Shown piece by piece: positions 49,719 through 59,799 of a stretch of 64,000 nt of DNA (its first letter is position 1; each line of letters begins with the position of its first letter). The notes beneath the pieces were generated by a model. It was not told the origin of the DNA. It saw only the letters and a list, made by a program, of their open reading frames with translations, and searched no databases. The DNA lies in IMG/VR virus record IMGVR_UViG_3300035698_034576, positions 19,152 through 83,151 of that record. One strand, 5' to 3'. Source of the DNA: a virus. Both the position numbers and the translations under genes were made by a program.

Positions 49719-49877
49719 ATGATTGAAAAGACTAAAAAATACAACGTAAACGAAATCGTTAATTTTCTCTCCTTGCTTGAAAAAGATAAATTTTTTCTGA
49801 ATAGAAAATACAAGGGAGAGGAATATACCGAAAAAACGTGGAAGTCGAAATTAAAAAAAGATAAAATCCTAAAATAA
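49719..49877 (+). CDS. Small basic protein before the sheath gene (52 aa)
   Basis: Start at ATG 49719, just behind the late promoter; a longer form would begin inside the promoter. A Lys-rich helical peptide (YNVNEIVNFLSLLEKDKFFL, WKSKLKKDK). It ends 7 nt before the sheath gene. Unknown function. Confidence 0.55.
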   Translation: MIEKTKKYNVNEIVNFLSLLEKDKFFLNRKYKGEEYTEKTWKSKLKKDKILK

Positions 49878-49884
49878 AATAAAA

Positions 49885-51564
49885 ATGGCTACTTCATTTT
49901 GGTTCAATGGAAAAAAAATAGTTCTTCCTGGAGCATATTCTCAAATTAAATCAGGAATAAAAAACCCACTTCGGGACTTAGATTACAGTAGAATTTTACT
50001 CATAGATACTGGAGTCGATTCTACTCGATCTAATTCTTTTGGAACAGGTCCTGGAATAAATGGAACACTGGAAAATGGGTCTGGTCCTGTTCAAGAGTTT
50101 GACAACATACTTGATTTTAGAAATGCTGTAGGCGGAGGAATGTTTTGGGCTGCAGCAAAATTTCTATTTCAACCAAAGGGAATTGGAGTGCCAGGAATAA
50201 GTAAATTATATTATGTGAAAGCGGCAACAACAATTCCTGGAGAAATGTCCTTTTCCCCAACAGGAGGAGGTTCTGCTGGAGGAGCAGTTGTCCTCCAAAT
50301 AAGGAATGAAGGAGTTGTTGGCAATGGGGTTTTGGAAGGAAGTGAACTAGCAAAAGGATATGCCTTTAAGATGAGAGCTGGAAAAGTTTCTGGTAAATTT
50401 GTTTTAGATTTTTACAGAGGCACTTACAGAGGGGACAATGGCTCTTCTGGAGATGGAATTGCTTGGGATGGAATTGAAATATCAGCAACTAAGCCAAATC
50501 TACTTATTTCTACTCCTGAGTTCAGTACTCTTGGAGAAGTAGAGACCTGGGTGAAAACAAATTCAAGCTTTCAAAGCCTCTTTAATGTAAAAACATTTAC
50601 GGTTACTGGATTAGGAACTGTAACTTCTGCTGATGCAGTAACCTATTCGGATTATACCTTAGCTGTTGATGGAACTGATACTTATGGAACAGCGGATCTT
50701 GATAAGGTATTAGAGAAAGTGGCTGAATACGATTACACATTTGTTTTAACAGATATTTACGGAGCTGATGCTCACGAAAGCTTATCGCTGTCAACAATTC
50801 TCTATCATTTAGGTACCTCTGCAAAGTATGAGAAATATTTGATAATTGGAGGTGGTAAGGATTCTTCAGAGTGGGATCAAGCAGCAGAATCATCATTTGC
50901 AATTGCTGCAGATAACGACACATCCAAAGTGGTTGTTGTTCATGGGGACTTCTTAAAGTCTATTAGAGTGACCTCTTCATCCGGGTCAAATGTGGTATTA
51001 AAGCAATATGAATCATTTTTCAAAGCTGCCAATGTTCTTGGTAGAATATTAGGAAACGAGCCTCAAGTTCCAGGCACATTTAAAACACTTGATATTGAAG
51101 GGGAGGTTCATGAGCTAACACAAGATGAAAGAGTTTCTGGGCTTGCCGCTGGAGTTCTTATGTCAGCATACGACATTGAGTTCGGGGATTTTACAATTGT
51201 CCAAGCAATCAATTCTCTTCAGAATAACGACTTCATGATAAATGAAGATGGACAGTCTTACGAAATTTCAATTGAAAGAATCAAGTCTCAATTAAATAAA
51301 GAACTTTCTGTTACAGCCAAACAAAGCTTATTGGGTCAGGAGAACGGAGTAAACAGAAACACCTTGAGTGAAGGAGATGTTAAAAACTTTACAGAAGGAT
51401 TTCTTCAGAGAAAAGTTGCTGACAAGACAAATGATAACCTTATTTTAGCTTATCAAAATGTCACGGTAACAACTGTGGAAGACTCTTACCAGATTCAATA
51501 TGATTTTGCACCAAACACGCCGATTAACAAACTCTTTTTTGTTGGCACGATGGTAAATATTTAA
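49885..51564 (+). CDS. Tail sheath protein (559 aa)
   Basis: The contractile sheath surrounds the tail tube and drives injection. Seen here: N-terminal FNGKKIVLPGAYSQIKSG, then a large variable middle, and a conserved C-terminal half with FGDFTIVQAINSLQNNDFMI, YEISIERIKSQLNKEL and a final beta segment (NDNLILAYQNVTVTTVED) used for inter-subunit augmentation. Presence of this gene defines a contractile tail. The tube gene follows. Confidence 0.85.
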   Translation: MATSFWFNGKKIVLPGAYSQIKSGIKNPLRDLDYSRILLIDTGVDSTRSNSFGTGPGINGTLENGSGPVQEFDNILDFRNAVGGGMFWAAAKFLFQPKGIGVPGISKLYYVKAATTIPGEMSFSPTGGGSAGGAVVLQIRNEGVVGNGVLEGSELAKGYAFKMRAGKVSGKFVLDFYRGTYRGDNGSSGDGIAWDGIEISATKPNLLISTPEFSTLGEVETWVKTNSSFQSLFNVKTFTVTGLGTVTSADAVTYSDYTLAVDGTDTYGTADLDKVLEKVAEYDYTFVLTDIYGADAHESLSLSTILYHLGTSAKYEKYLIIGGGKDSSEWDQAAESSFAIAADNDTSKVVVVHGDFLKSIRVTSSSGSNVVLKQYESFFKAANVLGRILGNEPQVPGTFKTLDIEGEVHELTQDERVSGLAAGVLMSAYDIEFGDFTIVQAINSLQNNDFMINEDGQSYEISIERIKSQLNKELSVTAKQSLLGQENGVNRNTLSEGDVKNFTEGFLQRKVADKTNDNLILAYQNVTVTTVEDSYQIQYDFAPNTPINKLFFVGTMVNI

Positions 51565-51595
51565 GAAATAAAAAATAAGTATAAAATAAAAAGCT

Positions 51596-52063
51596 ATGTC
51601 AGAAAAATCATTAACAGCTGCGCTTGCAATCATTAAACACAATGGAGTAAGTATTGGTAAAATGAGAAACGTAAGAGTTCAGGAGACTTTTCAACGTGGT
51701 GATGTAAAGGGAATTGGCAGGATTAACTCCCAAGAAAAACCTATTATAGGTTGGTCAGGTACTCTATCCTGTGAATTCATCTTTGTTGACTTTGACGTTT
51801 CAACTATTCCCAATGTGCTAAACCGAAGAGTAAACTCTGTAACAGAGTTTGTAAATGCATTAATTTTAGCAGAAATTCCGGTACAAGTTAACTTGTATAA
51901 AAAGATTCCCGATCCAAGCGATCCTTTGGGAAATCTTGAAAAGCCTATTGCTTCTATAAACGACCTTCTGTTAGAATCAGATGGATTCTCTCTCAATGAA
52001 GGTCAAGTAGGGGGAAAATCCCAAACTTTCAGTTACTTAACACCAATCATGAATCCTTCGTAA
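51596..52063 (+). CDS. Tail tube protein (155 aa)
   Basis: A small beta-rich protein directly after the sheath, with the typical start (IIKHNGVSIGKMRNVRVQET), a middle WSGTLSCEFIFVDF and NVLNRRVNSVTEFVNALIL. It stacks as hexameric rings inside the sheath. Position and size match contractile-tail tube proteins. Confidence 0.75.
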   Translation: MSEKSLTAALAIIKHNGVSIGKMRNVRVQETFQRGDVKGIGRINSQEKPIIGWSGTLSCEFIFVDFDVSTIPNVLNRRVNSVTEFVNALILAEIPVQVNLYKKIPDPSDPLGNLEKPIASINDLLLESDGFSLNEGQVGGKSQTFSYLTPIMNPS

Positions 52064-52085
52064 ATTTTAAATAAAGTTAGCAAAA

Positions 52086-52466
52086 ATGAAAAAAGAAATA
52101 ACCGTTAAAATACAAGATCAGGACTATTTAATAAAGTTCCCTAATGCTGGACAACTTATAGAGATTGAGACAATGAAAGTTTCAGTCTCTAATGGGATGT
52201 ATAATGGGCTGGTAGCTTCAAGGACAAAAAGTGCGAACATTGCTTTGGATTTAATCGATTCAGTCTGTACATTTGTTGTCTTGATTCCTGAAATTAGAAA
52301 AAACATGAGATTTGATAACATTTTAGAAATAGACCCTATCGAAGCTCAGGAGTTAGTTGTTATTTATAAAAAGGTTTATTTTCCGTGGTTTGCTGAATGG
52401 CTGGAAGCAATGAAAGAGACTGAAGAAAAACTGAATAAATTATATTCAACTGATAAGGATGAATAA
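52086..52466 (+). CDS. Tail assembly chaperone-like protein (126 aa)
   Basis: A small protein between tube and tape measure genes, the normal place for tail assembly chaperones. N-terminal strands (ITVKIQDQDYLIKFPNAGQL) and helical remainder. Its stop codon shares a base with the next start (TAATG), giving translational coupling instead of the usual programmed frameshift. Confidence 0.65.
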   Translation: MKKEITVKIQDQDYLIKFPNAGQLIEIETMKVSVSNGMYNGLVASRTKSANIALDLIDSVCTFVVLIPEIRKNMRFDNILEIDPIEAQELVVIYKKVYFPWFAEWLEAMKETEEKLNKLYSTDKDE

Positions 52467-52822
52467 TGATCCGAAGACCGTTGGGTTTAAGTGCAAAAAA
52501 AGAAAATGTTTCAAAGAAAAGTGAGGATGTAAGGAAATTTATATCCAGTTGGAACAAAGAATTTCCATTGGACTTTTGGTGGAGACAGCAGCATAATACT
52601 TCTTTTAATTCTTCTCTTCATAGAGCCTCTAATTTAATTGACGTTCTCATTGAGGTAGAAGAATTTCTTTTATTAAATTCCTCTATTGAATCAAGGAAAA
52701 AGAAGAACAAAGATACCTCTGAAACAATTCTTGCTGGAAGATGGTTGAAAAAAGAGCCAATTAAAAAAGATGAGGGGAGAGATGATTTAAACTTTGACAA
52801 TATAGACATAAGCAAATTCTGA
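52466..52822 (+). CDS. Second tail assembly chaperone-like protein (118 aa)
   Basis: Starts on the TAATG overlap. Contains FISSWNKEFPLDFWWRQQHN and a basic C-terminal half. Such W-rich segments occur in the longer chaperone product of other tailed phages. Its end overlaps the tape measure start by one base. Confidence 0.6.
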   Translation: MIRRPLGLSAKKENVSKKSEDVRKFISSWNKEFPLDFWWRQQHNTSFNSSLHRASNLIDVLIEVEEFLLLNSSIESRKKKNKDTSETILAGRWLKKEPIKKDEGRDDLNFDNIDISKF

Positions 52823-54720
52823 TGGAAACTACAATAAGCTTTAGAGCAGATGCTGGAGATGTAAAAAGAGAGCTTCAAGAGATAGGAAGCATTTCCATCA
52901 ATGATGAGAGAAGACAAATTGAAGTAGCAAAAGAGCGCCTTGCTATTGAAAAAGAGCTACAAAAAGAAAGACTTTCCCCAATGGTTGATTCTGCACAAGG
53001 GCATAGGGCCGCAGAATCACTGAGCTCAACAATTCAAAAAGGAAGAGAACACACATCAGACCCCAAAGACTTTCTTAACTTTATAAGAGAAGAGCAAAGA
53101 GAAAAAGAGGGAAGAATATCAATGGACAGAATCTCTGCTGATGAACAAGCAAAGATTCAAAGAGACTTGTCAAGACAAGAGCTAGGTGGAGCTAATATTT
53201 CAAAAACTGACGAAGCAAGAATAGAGGGTAGCTATAAAGAAGACTTGTTAGGAAACAAAGAACAAGAGAGATTATCAAGAGAAAACCTAGTTATTCAAAG
53301 AGCTCAGTTAGATGCACTGTTGAAAATGGGAAGAGAGTCCGCTAGCACTCCAGAAGGACAGGCTAAACTAAGGGAATCGGACTACAAAGAAGGCGACTTG
53401 GGGGAAGGAGTAAGTACCGCAGCGGGACAGGCTCGACTAAAAAGTCCTCCTAGCGGAGGAGGAGGGGGGATGCTCGGAATGGCAGGAAAGCTTCTAGGAC
53501 CCGCTGCTATTGGAGCTGCAGCTTGGAGCCTTTTCAACAAAGCCTGGGGAGCCTCTATAAGCGCAACATCTGGAGAGGATTATGATAATAAGATGAAGTC
53601 TTGGGTTCCTTTTGTTGGGGGAAATTGGGCAGCAGAAGATGAAAAAGCTCTTGGATTAAAAAGGGAACTACAAGATGCAAGGGCTGATGTTTACGGTTTA
53701 ACAGGAGAGGGCTATGGTCTAAAGGGATGGGGGTCAAAGTACGGCAAAACATCAATAGAACTCGCTAAAGACTATCGTTCACTAGCCGAGGAAACAAATG
53801 ATCCAAACCTTACTTATTTTCAAGATGTAGTAGCAACAGAGAGGGCTTTTGGTTTTTCAGGGCAGGCTAAAACAATGGCTGGTTTTCAAAAGGCAGATGA
53901 ATCTTCTGTTGGGAACACCTTTGGCCTTCTGTCCCAAGCAGTTAATTCTGGAAGGATAAATAAGGTTCAATCAAGTGACATTGCAGACGCAGTAAATAAT
54001 CTTACAAAAAGTCAACTAGGAGTTCTTTCAACGGTGGACACTGGAACAAACATGAAGACAGCACTAGCACTATCTGGAGTCGGTGGTGGATTTAGTGATG
54101 ATAGACTTGAAGACCTTATGGGAAAGATGAATCAAAGCCTATCTAACCCAAGCACAGATTTTCAAAAAGCTGTCAATTACAGCTTATTATCCTCACTTCC
54201 AGGAATGGAGGGAGCCGACTGGATAGACCTACAAATAGCTCAAGAAAAAGGAATAAGCCAAAAAGGAATGATGAAGGCCACAATGGATGAGGCCATTACT
54301 AGAGGAGGTGGAAGCTCAACTGCAGCTATAACAAACATCCAAAATAGATTAGGGTTATCTGCATCAGCTGCTAAGACTTTGTACACCGGTTATCAAAACG
54401 ATCCGGCAATGTTCGATTTCATAGACGGATCAATGACAGAAGAAGAATTGGAAAAAACCGAGCAATGGCGAAGGGCAACAGGGGAAAAGGCTACTGGAGC
54501 CCTTTCAAAAGAATCTTCTTATATTAAAGAGGGATGGACTATTTCCAAAGAAGAAGGAGAGAGACGAGCTAAGGAGAATTCAGAAACAGCTGCTAACGTT
54601 AAGAAGATTACTGAATTTCTTGTAAAAACATTCGTACTGCCGCCACCACCACCAATTCGTGATGAAGATGGAGGAATTAATTGGGTTAACGCTATAGGGG
54701 GAATGAGGAGCGTAAGATAA
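52822..54720 (+). CDS. Tape measure protein (632 aa)
   Basis: Long helical N-terminal half rich in Glu, Arg and Gln, a Gly-rich membrane-like segment at about 215-240 (SGGGGGMLGMAGKLLGPAAI), and a helical C-terminal half. Its place between chaperones and hub genes identifies the tape measure, which sets tail length and helps DNA passage. At about 1.5 angstrom per residue the tail would be roughly 95 nm, an estimate only. It overlaps the next gene by one base. Confidence 0.75.
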   Translation: METTISFRADAGDVKRELQEIGSISINDERRQIEVAKERLAIEKELQKERLSPMVDSAQGHRAAESLSSTIQKGREHTSDPKDFLNFIREEQREKEGRISMDRISADEQAKIQRDLSRQELGGANISKTDEARIEGSYKEDLLGNKEQERLSRENLVIQRAQLDALLKMGRESASTPEGQAKLRESDYKEGDLGEGVSTAAGQARLKSPPSGGGGGMLGMAGKLLGPAAIGAAAWSLFNKAWGASISATSGEDYDNKMKSWVPFVGGNWAAEDEKALGLKRELQDARADVYGLTGEGYGLKGWGSKYGKTSIELAKDYRSLAEETNDPNLTYFQDVVATERAFGFSGQAKTMAGFQKADESSVGNTFGLLSQAVNSGRINKVQSSDIADAVNNLTKSQLGVLSTVDTGTNMKTALALSGVGGGFSDDRLEDLMGKMNQSLSNPSTDFQKAVNYSLLSSLPGMEGADWIDLQIAQEKGISQKGMMKATMDEAITRGGGSSTAAITNIQNRLGLSASAAKTLYTGYQNDPAMFDFIDGSMTEEELEKTEQWRRATGEKATGALSKESSYIKEGWTISKEEGERRAKENSETAANVKKITEFLVKTFVLPPPPPIRDEDGGINWVNAIGGMRSVR

Positions 54721-57023
54721 TGAAAGAAAGCTTATCGTATACATATCATAAGAAAGACACTACAATAAAGCAATTTGTTAGTAGGGAAAAGTCTATTATT
54801 TTTGGATGGAGTCAAAAAGATTTTTTAGAGTATCGTTTTGATGAAATTAGAAATATCGATAGAATATTCAAGTCAATTGATACATCTTCTCTTTCTGAAG
54901 AAGAAAAGGACAGATGGTTTCACAAATCTGTGGACTCTCTTTCATATATAAGTGAAACTGCATCAGAGTTTGATGACATTCCTTTCTTATATGGAACAAC
55001 AGTTCAGATACTTAATAATAAATTAAATCGTTTAAACGCTATAATTGATAGTAAAAATCAGGTTATAGTTGATCCTACAGAGGGAAACCCTTTTATCGTT
55101 GAGGCTCTCAAAAAACTCATTGACAACAAGAATTTTCTTAAAAGAACATCTCTCAAAGACAATCAAAAGGTAATTCAATTTGCTCCAAAAGTAAGAGTAT
55201 GGCTATGGTCAAGAGCTCTTTCATTGGAAGGAAAGAAGGGGGATCAAATAATAAATCTCACTCCATTTTTAGAAAATCTATCTACAAGTACAGGAGGAGA
55301 TGCTCCTGGAACATTTAACTTTAAGTTGCCACCCATTCCTGGAAAATGGAGCTGGAATGAAGGGTGGCGAATTGATGAGAAAAAAGTATCTTTTTTCAGA
55401 GATCGCAATAAGCAACTTTCTTATACGGGAAGAACAAGTGAGAAAATAAGCAATGATGAAGTCTTTCAGCAGAATTTCTTTTTTGAAAAGGTTATTCAAA
55501 AAAACGATTTAGTATTTATTTCGTTTGAACCAACGCAACTTGAGGAAGGAGACATTGGGGAAGAAGAATACTTTATTAGTAAGAGTGAGCTGTCAAAACA
55601 TATTTATGATATGATTGGAGTTGTAACTCAAAATTCTATTTCAAAAATAGAAAACACTACAAGTATAAACCTTGAAATCGGAGGCTCTGATCTTTTGCAA
55701 CTACTAGATGATGATACTTTTTATTTTTATTCAGAAATGTATCTTCTTGATGGACTTTTCCAAAATGGCATAGACAAGGCAGGTTTCATAAGATCTGACA
55801 ATAAGTTGTTAGGGCACATAACCGTTCCACATAAAAAGATTTCTACTGTTTTACAGTTTGTGATGAATGCGCTATCTTCTATTTCTGTTGTTCCAGATGC
55901 ACTATTTGAGAGTTATGGGTCAGTGGAAAATGAACAAAGAACAACATTCTTTAAGTTACCAGGATCTCTTAATAGTGATACAGAAGGATATGGCCCAGAT
56001 AACTTTGCTAAGGGAATTTGGCAAATTATAAAAATAATAATTGACCCTAAAATTGAAGAGAGATATGTAGTTGACTCTTCCCTTGGCAATTCAACATCAA
56101 CCCCTTTAGCCAACATAAAAAAATCAATACAAGAGCCTTTTGTACAATTACTACCAGATACATACCTAAATCAATATTATTTAGGAGTTAGGCAGTGCCC
56201 GTGGGACGAAAAAGGATATACAAAACTTGCCGCCATAGCAGATGATAAATTTGTTATAAGATCAGAGGACCTTCTTAGTGATAATCTTTCGTGGAATAAC
56301 GATGAAGTTTTTTCATGGTATAGGCTTCTTCCTACTGGATTGGCTGATGGAGCGTCCAATGGAGCTATGTGGGCTTACTTGAAAGCAGTTAGGTTTCCAG
56401 AATATGCAGAAATTTGGGGAGAAAAATCTTTAGAGGTTACTTCAAATTATTTGAGGGCGAGTTCTGAAGCGGATAAAAATAGTATGACCATCACAAGCAA
56501 TCTGTACGAGCAAGCAATTAGAGATTTAAAGTTTTTAGTTGATTGCTATTCTTACATGCCTTTTACAAGAAAAGGTAATATTGTTCTCAAAGGTGATCGT
56601 CGCTACAAAAAGGGGCTAATTGTTTATCACGAAACAACAGGAGAATACTTTTATGTAGATAGAGTTGTTCAATCGTTTTCTTCAGGACAAGAAAATGACA
56701 GAACAACAACTCTTACAGTTTCAAGAGGGATGGTAAAAGAATATCTTTCTTTCTACTTTTCCATAATAGACACAACCCTAAATGAAGACGACTTTAGTAA
56801 GGAGCCTGAAAAAGTGGGTTCTCCAGAGTGGATGAAGCGAATTGTTGGGAGATGGAAGCTTAAACAGGAGGGGTATTGGTTTAACTTTTTCTTAAAAAGA
56901 AGACAGTGCCGACAAAAAAACGAAGACAGAGTAGCATTTGCATCAACAACGGGGGCAGAGCTTGATATATTTGACATGGATTCAGTAAAAGAAGGCCAAA
57001 TACAACATATAATAAAACAATAA
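54720..57023 (+). CDS. Baseplate hub protein (767 aa)
   Basis: Large protein after the tape measure. PGTFNFKLPPIPGKWSW, NDLVFISFEP and DLLQLLDDDTFYFYSEMYLL are typical of hub proteins of the gp27/gpD type found in contractile tails with a long insert. The C-terminal half includes YVDRVVQSFSSGQENDRTTT then LTVSRGM. It would form the ring at the end of the tube on which the spike sits. Confidence 0.7.
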   Translation: MKESLSYTYHKKDTTIKQFVSREKSIIFGWSQKDFLEYRFDEIRNIDRIFKSIDTSSLSEEEKDRWFHKSVDSLSYISETASEFDDIPFLYGTTVQILNNKLNRLNAIIDSKNQVIVDPTEGNPFIVEALKKLIDNKNFLKRTSLKDNQKVIQFAPKVRVWLWSRALSLEGKKGDQIINLTPFLENLSTSTGGDAPGTFNFKLPPIPGKWSWNEGWRIDEKKVSFFRDRNKQLSYTGRTSEKISNDEVFQQNFFFEKVIQKNDLVFISFEPTQLEEGDIGEEEYFISKSELSKHIYDMIGVVTQNSISKIENTTSINLEIGGSDLLQLLDDDTFYFYSEMYLLDGLFQNGIDKAGFIRSDNKLLGHITVPHKKISTVLQFVMNALSSISVVPDALFESYGSVENEQRTTFFKLPGSLNSDTEGYGPDNFAKGIWQIIKIIIDPKIEERYVVDSSLGNSTSTPLANIKKSIQEPFVQLLPDTYLNQYYLGVRQCPWDEKGYTKLAAIADDKFVIRSEDLLSDNLSWNNDEVFSWYRLLPTGLADGASNGAMWAYLKAVRFPEYAEIWGEKSLEVTSNYLRASSEADKNSMTITSNLYEQAIRDLKFLVDCYSYMPFTRKGNIVLKGDRRYKKGLIVYHETTGEYFYVDRVVQSFSSGQENDRTTTLTVSRGMVKEYLSFYFSIIDTTLNEDDFSKEPEKVGSPEWMKRIVGRWKLKQEGYWFNFFLKRRQCRQKNEDRVAFASTTGAELDIFDMDSVKEGQIQHIIKQ

Positions 57024-57868
57024 TGTTAAGTAGATTTAGACAAAATAAAAATTATAGTCCAGATCAAACTCTTGGCTTGGGCTATGTTATCATTCCTAAA
57101 GATAATGACATAGAAAGAGAGGACTTTATACAATATTGTTATGACACTTCAACTATTTTACTACTATGTTTAGATGGTAGGCAATATGAGAATGTCAAAG
57201 TTAATAAGGGGCTTTTCAATGAAATAAGCTTTCCAGAAGATTCTTTACAAAAAGGGTCTCAAGTTGTATTTGGGCATATTGAATTGATCAGTTGGCCAGT
57301 TGTGTTAGCTGTAATATCAAAAGGAGGAGAAATTCTTAGCCAGTCGGAACACACTTTTAGGTTTTCTAAAGAATTCAACGGGACTCTTGTTGAAGTTATT
57401 GGAAATGCTGAAAGTCAAGACCTAAGTGTAAACATAGCTTCTAAAGAAGCGGGAAGATTAAAAGTTGCTGTTGACGGGGATGAAAATAGTGAGGTTTTGA
57501 TAAGCAGCACAGGAAAGGTTTCTTTAAATGCAAAAGAAGTTGTGGCAACAATTAGAGACACTTTCAATTTGAAAATTAAAAAGAGAGGGGAAGAGGATGA
57601 AACAAATATTTCCTACAAGTTAGGAGAGGGATTTACATACAAGGACGAATTCAATAATCAAGTTATCCTTAATGGTTCCAAGGCTTATGTTAAAAGCCGA
57701 GGCTATAGTATAGTTAATTCAGAAGATTATTCTGTAAAAAGTTTACTCGATGAAATTGTGACAGAAATATCAAATATAACTGTATCAACAGCTTTAGGAC
57801 AAATGCCAATATTGAATAAGGTTCAGGTTGAACAATTAAAGGAAAAAATTAGTAATTTATTTGAATAA
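57023..57868 (+). CDS. Baseplate spike-like protein (281 aa)
   Basis: An N-terminal OB-like part (LGYVIIPKDNDIEREDFIQY) is followed by repeated short strands (LSVNIASKEAGRLKVAVDGD, VLISSTGKVSLNAKEV), the usual look of gp5/gpV-type spike proteins. No lysozyme domain is seen. Position between the hub and wedge genes supports the assignment. Confidence 0.65.
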   Translation: MLSRFRQNKNYSPDQTLGLGYVIIPKDNDIEREDFIQYCYDTSTILLLCLDGRQYENVKVNKGLFNEISFPEDSLQKGSQVVFGHIELISWPVVLAVISKGGEILSQSEHTFRFSKEFNGTLVEVIGNAESQDLSVNIASKEAGRLKVAVDGDENSEVLISSTGKVSLNAKEVVATIRDTFNLKIKKRGEEDETNISYKLGEGFTYKDEFNNQVILNGSKAYVKSRGYSIVNSEDYSVKSLLDEIVTEISNITVSTALGQMPILNKVQVEQLKEKISNLFE

Positions 57869-57869
57869 T

Positions 57870-58109
57870 ATGCTACCAACTAAAGGTGTTTTAAGTGAAA
57901 AAATACAGAGTCTAGTAAATAACAATGACAAAACAGACTCTGCTGAAGCAGTAAAAGAGTTTGCTGATGGTCTAGCAAAGCTCCTTATAGATACAATGAA
58001 AGAGGCTGATGTGGTTTTCCAATCAGGGTCAATTAATACTGTAGTAACAACTACATCGGGGGGAGGAACAGGATATAACGCCCAACCTTCTTTAGGAAAT
58101 CTTCAATAA
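57870..58109 (+). CDS. Small baseplate-region protein (79 aa)
   Basis: I start at ATG 57870, two nt after the preceding stop; a TTG at 57861 would overlap. A helix with EAVKEFADGLAKLLIDTMKE precedes a Gly/Thr-rich tail (TTTSGGGTGYNAQP). Such short proteins occur between spike and wedge genes. Function not recognised. Confidence 0.6.
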   Translation: MLPTKGVLSEKIQSLVNNNDKTDSAEAVKEFADGLAKLLIDTMKEADVVFQSGSINTVVTTTSGGGTGYNAQPSLGNLQ

Positions 58110-58147
58110 GAGAGAAATTTTAATTATCTTTAACAAAAGTAGAAAAC

Positions 58148-58873
58148 GTGTCAATACAATCAAAAGTTCAAGAATTAATAAGTACAATAGGGGAGGCTTC
58201 TCTTCACTATCTGTATCCTAATGACTTTGAGTATTACGCAATGTCACTCGAACTTGTTTCTGTTGGAAGCGAGGAGGAAAAAACTATTGACTATTTTGTT
58301 TTTCCTGTTATGCCAAGCGATTACAATAACTCTCAATCTACACAAACAAACGTAAGGAAAACAAATAGCGGAGTTTTATCAGTACGAAATGTTGGGTTTG
58401 TGCCTAGAGACATTAGAATAAATGGAAATTTTGGAAGAAGTTTTAAATTCTTATTGGGGGTAAATGAAGTTTCTGCAAATGCTTTTAGATTTTCTACTGC
58501 GGGAGGGGACTTTGGAGGAAACCTAAAGTTTCGTACTCCTTCCCTTGATTTTCAAGTAAAAACTGGATATGGAGCTATTAAAATTCTCGAGGCAATCTGC
58601 ACAAAGTCTAAAGGTTTAGATGAGGAGGGCTATCCATTTATACTTTATTTTTATAATCCAGCAATGGGGGAGAATTATATTGTAGAGATTGAGACTTTTA
58701 CTGTCAAACAAGAAGAGAGTAACTCTAGAATCTATTCTTACTCAATTCAAATGAAAGCTCTTGGTATATTGCAACCCACAAAAGCTCTTGTTAAAAGAGG
58801 TCCTTTTCCAAAAAGATTGGTGACAAATCTTGTTTCAGTTCAGGCTGAGACACTAAAAACCTTATTGATGTAA
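58148..58873 (+). CDS. Baseplate/tail protein, DUF6046-like (241 aa)
   Basis: GTG start at 58148. Contains DYFVFPVMPSDYNNSQSTQT, VPRDIRINGNFGRSFKFLL and IVEIETFTVKQEESNSRIYS, a pattern I associate with conserved baseplate proteins of Bacteroidetes contractile-tailed phages (DUF6046-like). Role in the baseplate is inferred from position. It overlaps the next gene by one base. Confidence 0.6.
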   Translation: MSIQSKVQELISTIGEASLHYLYPNDFEYYAMSLELVSVGSEEEKTIDYFVFPVMPSDYNNSQSTQTNVRKTNSGVLSVRNVGFVPRDIRINGNFGRSFKFLLGVNEVSANAFRFSTAGGDFGGNLKFRTPSLDFQVKTGYGAIKILEAICTKSKGLDEEGYPFILYFYNPAMGENYIVEIETFTVKQEESNSRIYSYSIQMKALGILQPTKALVKRGPFPKRLVTNLVSVQAETLKTLLM

Positions 58874-59799
58874 TGAGCTTAGAATCCACATATATAAAGT
58901 TTGAGAGAGCTACTGGAATAAGTCTTTCTTCTTTCTTCAGCAGATACATTAATTTTGTTGAAAGAGGAGGAATGCAGTCTATTTATAACTACTACACTGG
59001 ATCTGGCAGACTTCCTCAAGTAGCTTTTAATGAATTACACTCCTTGCTTGACTCTGCTATTCTAATACAAAGTAAATTCAAACAGCATAAAAATCTTTTT
59101 ACAAATATATCAGCCTGGGATTTACTTGAGGGTTTAGAAAACTCTTTCATAAGGCTTCTGACTATTTATAACTTTAAGAAATATTTACGTTCATCTTTGA
59201 TAAATTCAACCTTTAATACAGGAGTTCAGCAAAGTCAATATATGCTAAAGCAGAACCAAAGTCTTGAAAGTGTGTCATCTGACATATTAAAATCTCAGAA
59301 TAGAGACAATGACTGGGTTAATATCGCTATTGACAATGATTTGATTGAGGAAAGATACACCCAAGCTGGAGGAATTTCTTTAGGATTAACATATAATAGG
59401 ACCGGAAGTATTGGAAACATCGAGGTTGTTATAGATGAGTTGGTTGGGGAAAAAATAAATGGTCTTGATATTCAAAAGAAACTTGAGTTTGCCAGCAACG
59501 ATTTAAAAGTTTTAAATTACCAAGAGACAGTTTATCAGGCGGTAGATATTTTAATTAATCTTAGGAAAAGAGGAAATCCTGAGTTTCCCGATCAAGGAAT
59601 AAAAAAACTAATAGGGACATCTTCAGCCGCAATTGGATACCCTTTAATTTTTAGACAACTTTTAAACATCTTTAGTTCCGATGATACTATTTCAAGCTTT
59701 ACAATAACAGGCATAAGCATTGAGAGCGATGCTGTTTTAATTAAAATGAGCATAGAGACTGCTTATGGGGACATCATTAATAAATCAATCACATTCTAA
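58873..59799 (+). CDS. Baseplate wedge-like protein (308 aa)
   Basis: N-terminal helical part (AFNELHSLLDSAILIQSKFK) and a C-terminal part whose pattern (SDDTISSFTITGISIESDAV, LIKMSIETAYG) recalls gp25/W-like wedge proteins that precede the J gene. It ends immediately before the baseplate J-like gene, the standard order. Confidence 0.6.
   Translation: MSLESTYIKFERATGISLSSFFSRYINFVERGGMQSIYNYYTGSGRLPQVAFNELHSLLDSAILIQSKFKQHKNLFTNISAWDLLEGLENSFIRLLTIYNFKKYLRSSLINSTFNTGVQQSQYMLKQNQSLESVSSDILKSQNRDNDWVNIAIDNDLIEERYTQAGGISLGLTYNRTGSIGNIEVVIDELVGEKINGLDIQKKLEFASNDLKVLNYQETVYQAVDILINLRKRGNPEFPDQGIKKLIGTSSAAIGYPLIFRQLLNIFSSDDTISSFTITGISIESDAVLIKMSIETAYGDIINKSITF

Noticed and set aside
52440-52480. 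Programmed frameshift in the tail chaperone pair
   Set aside because: No slippery run is present near the junction; a TAATG stop-start overlap explains the expression of both products.
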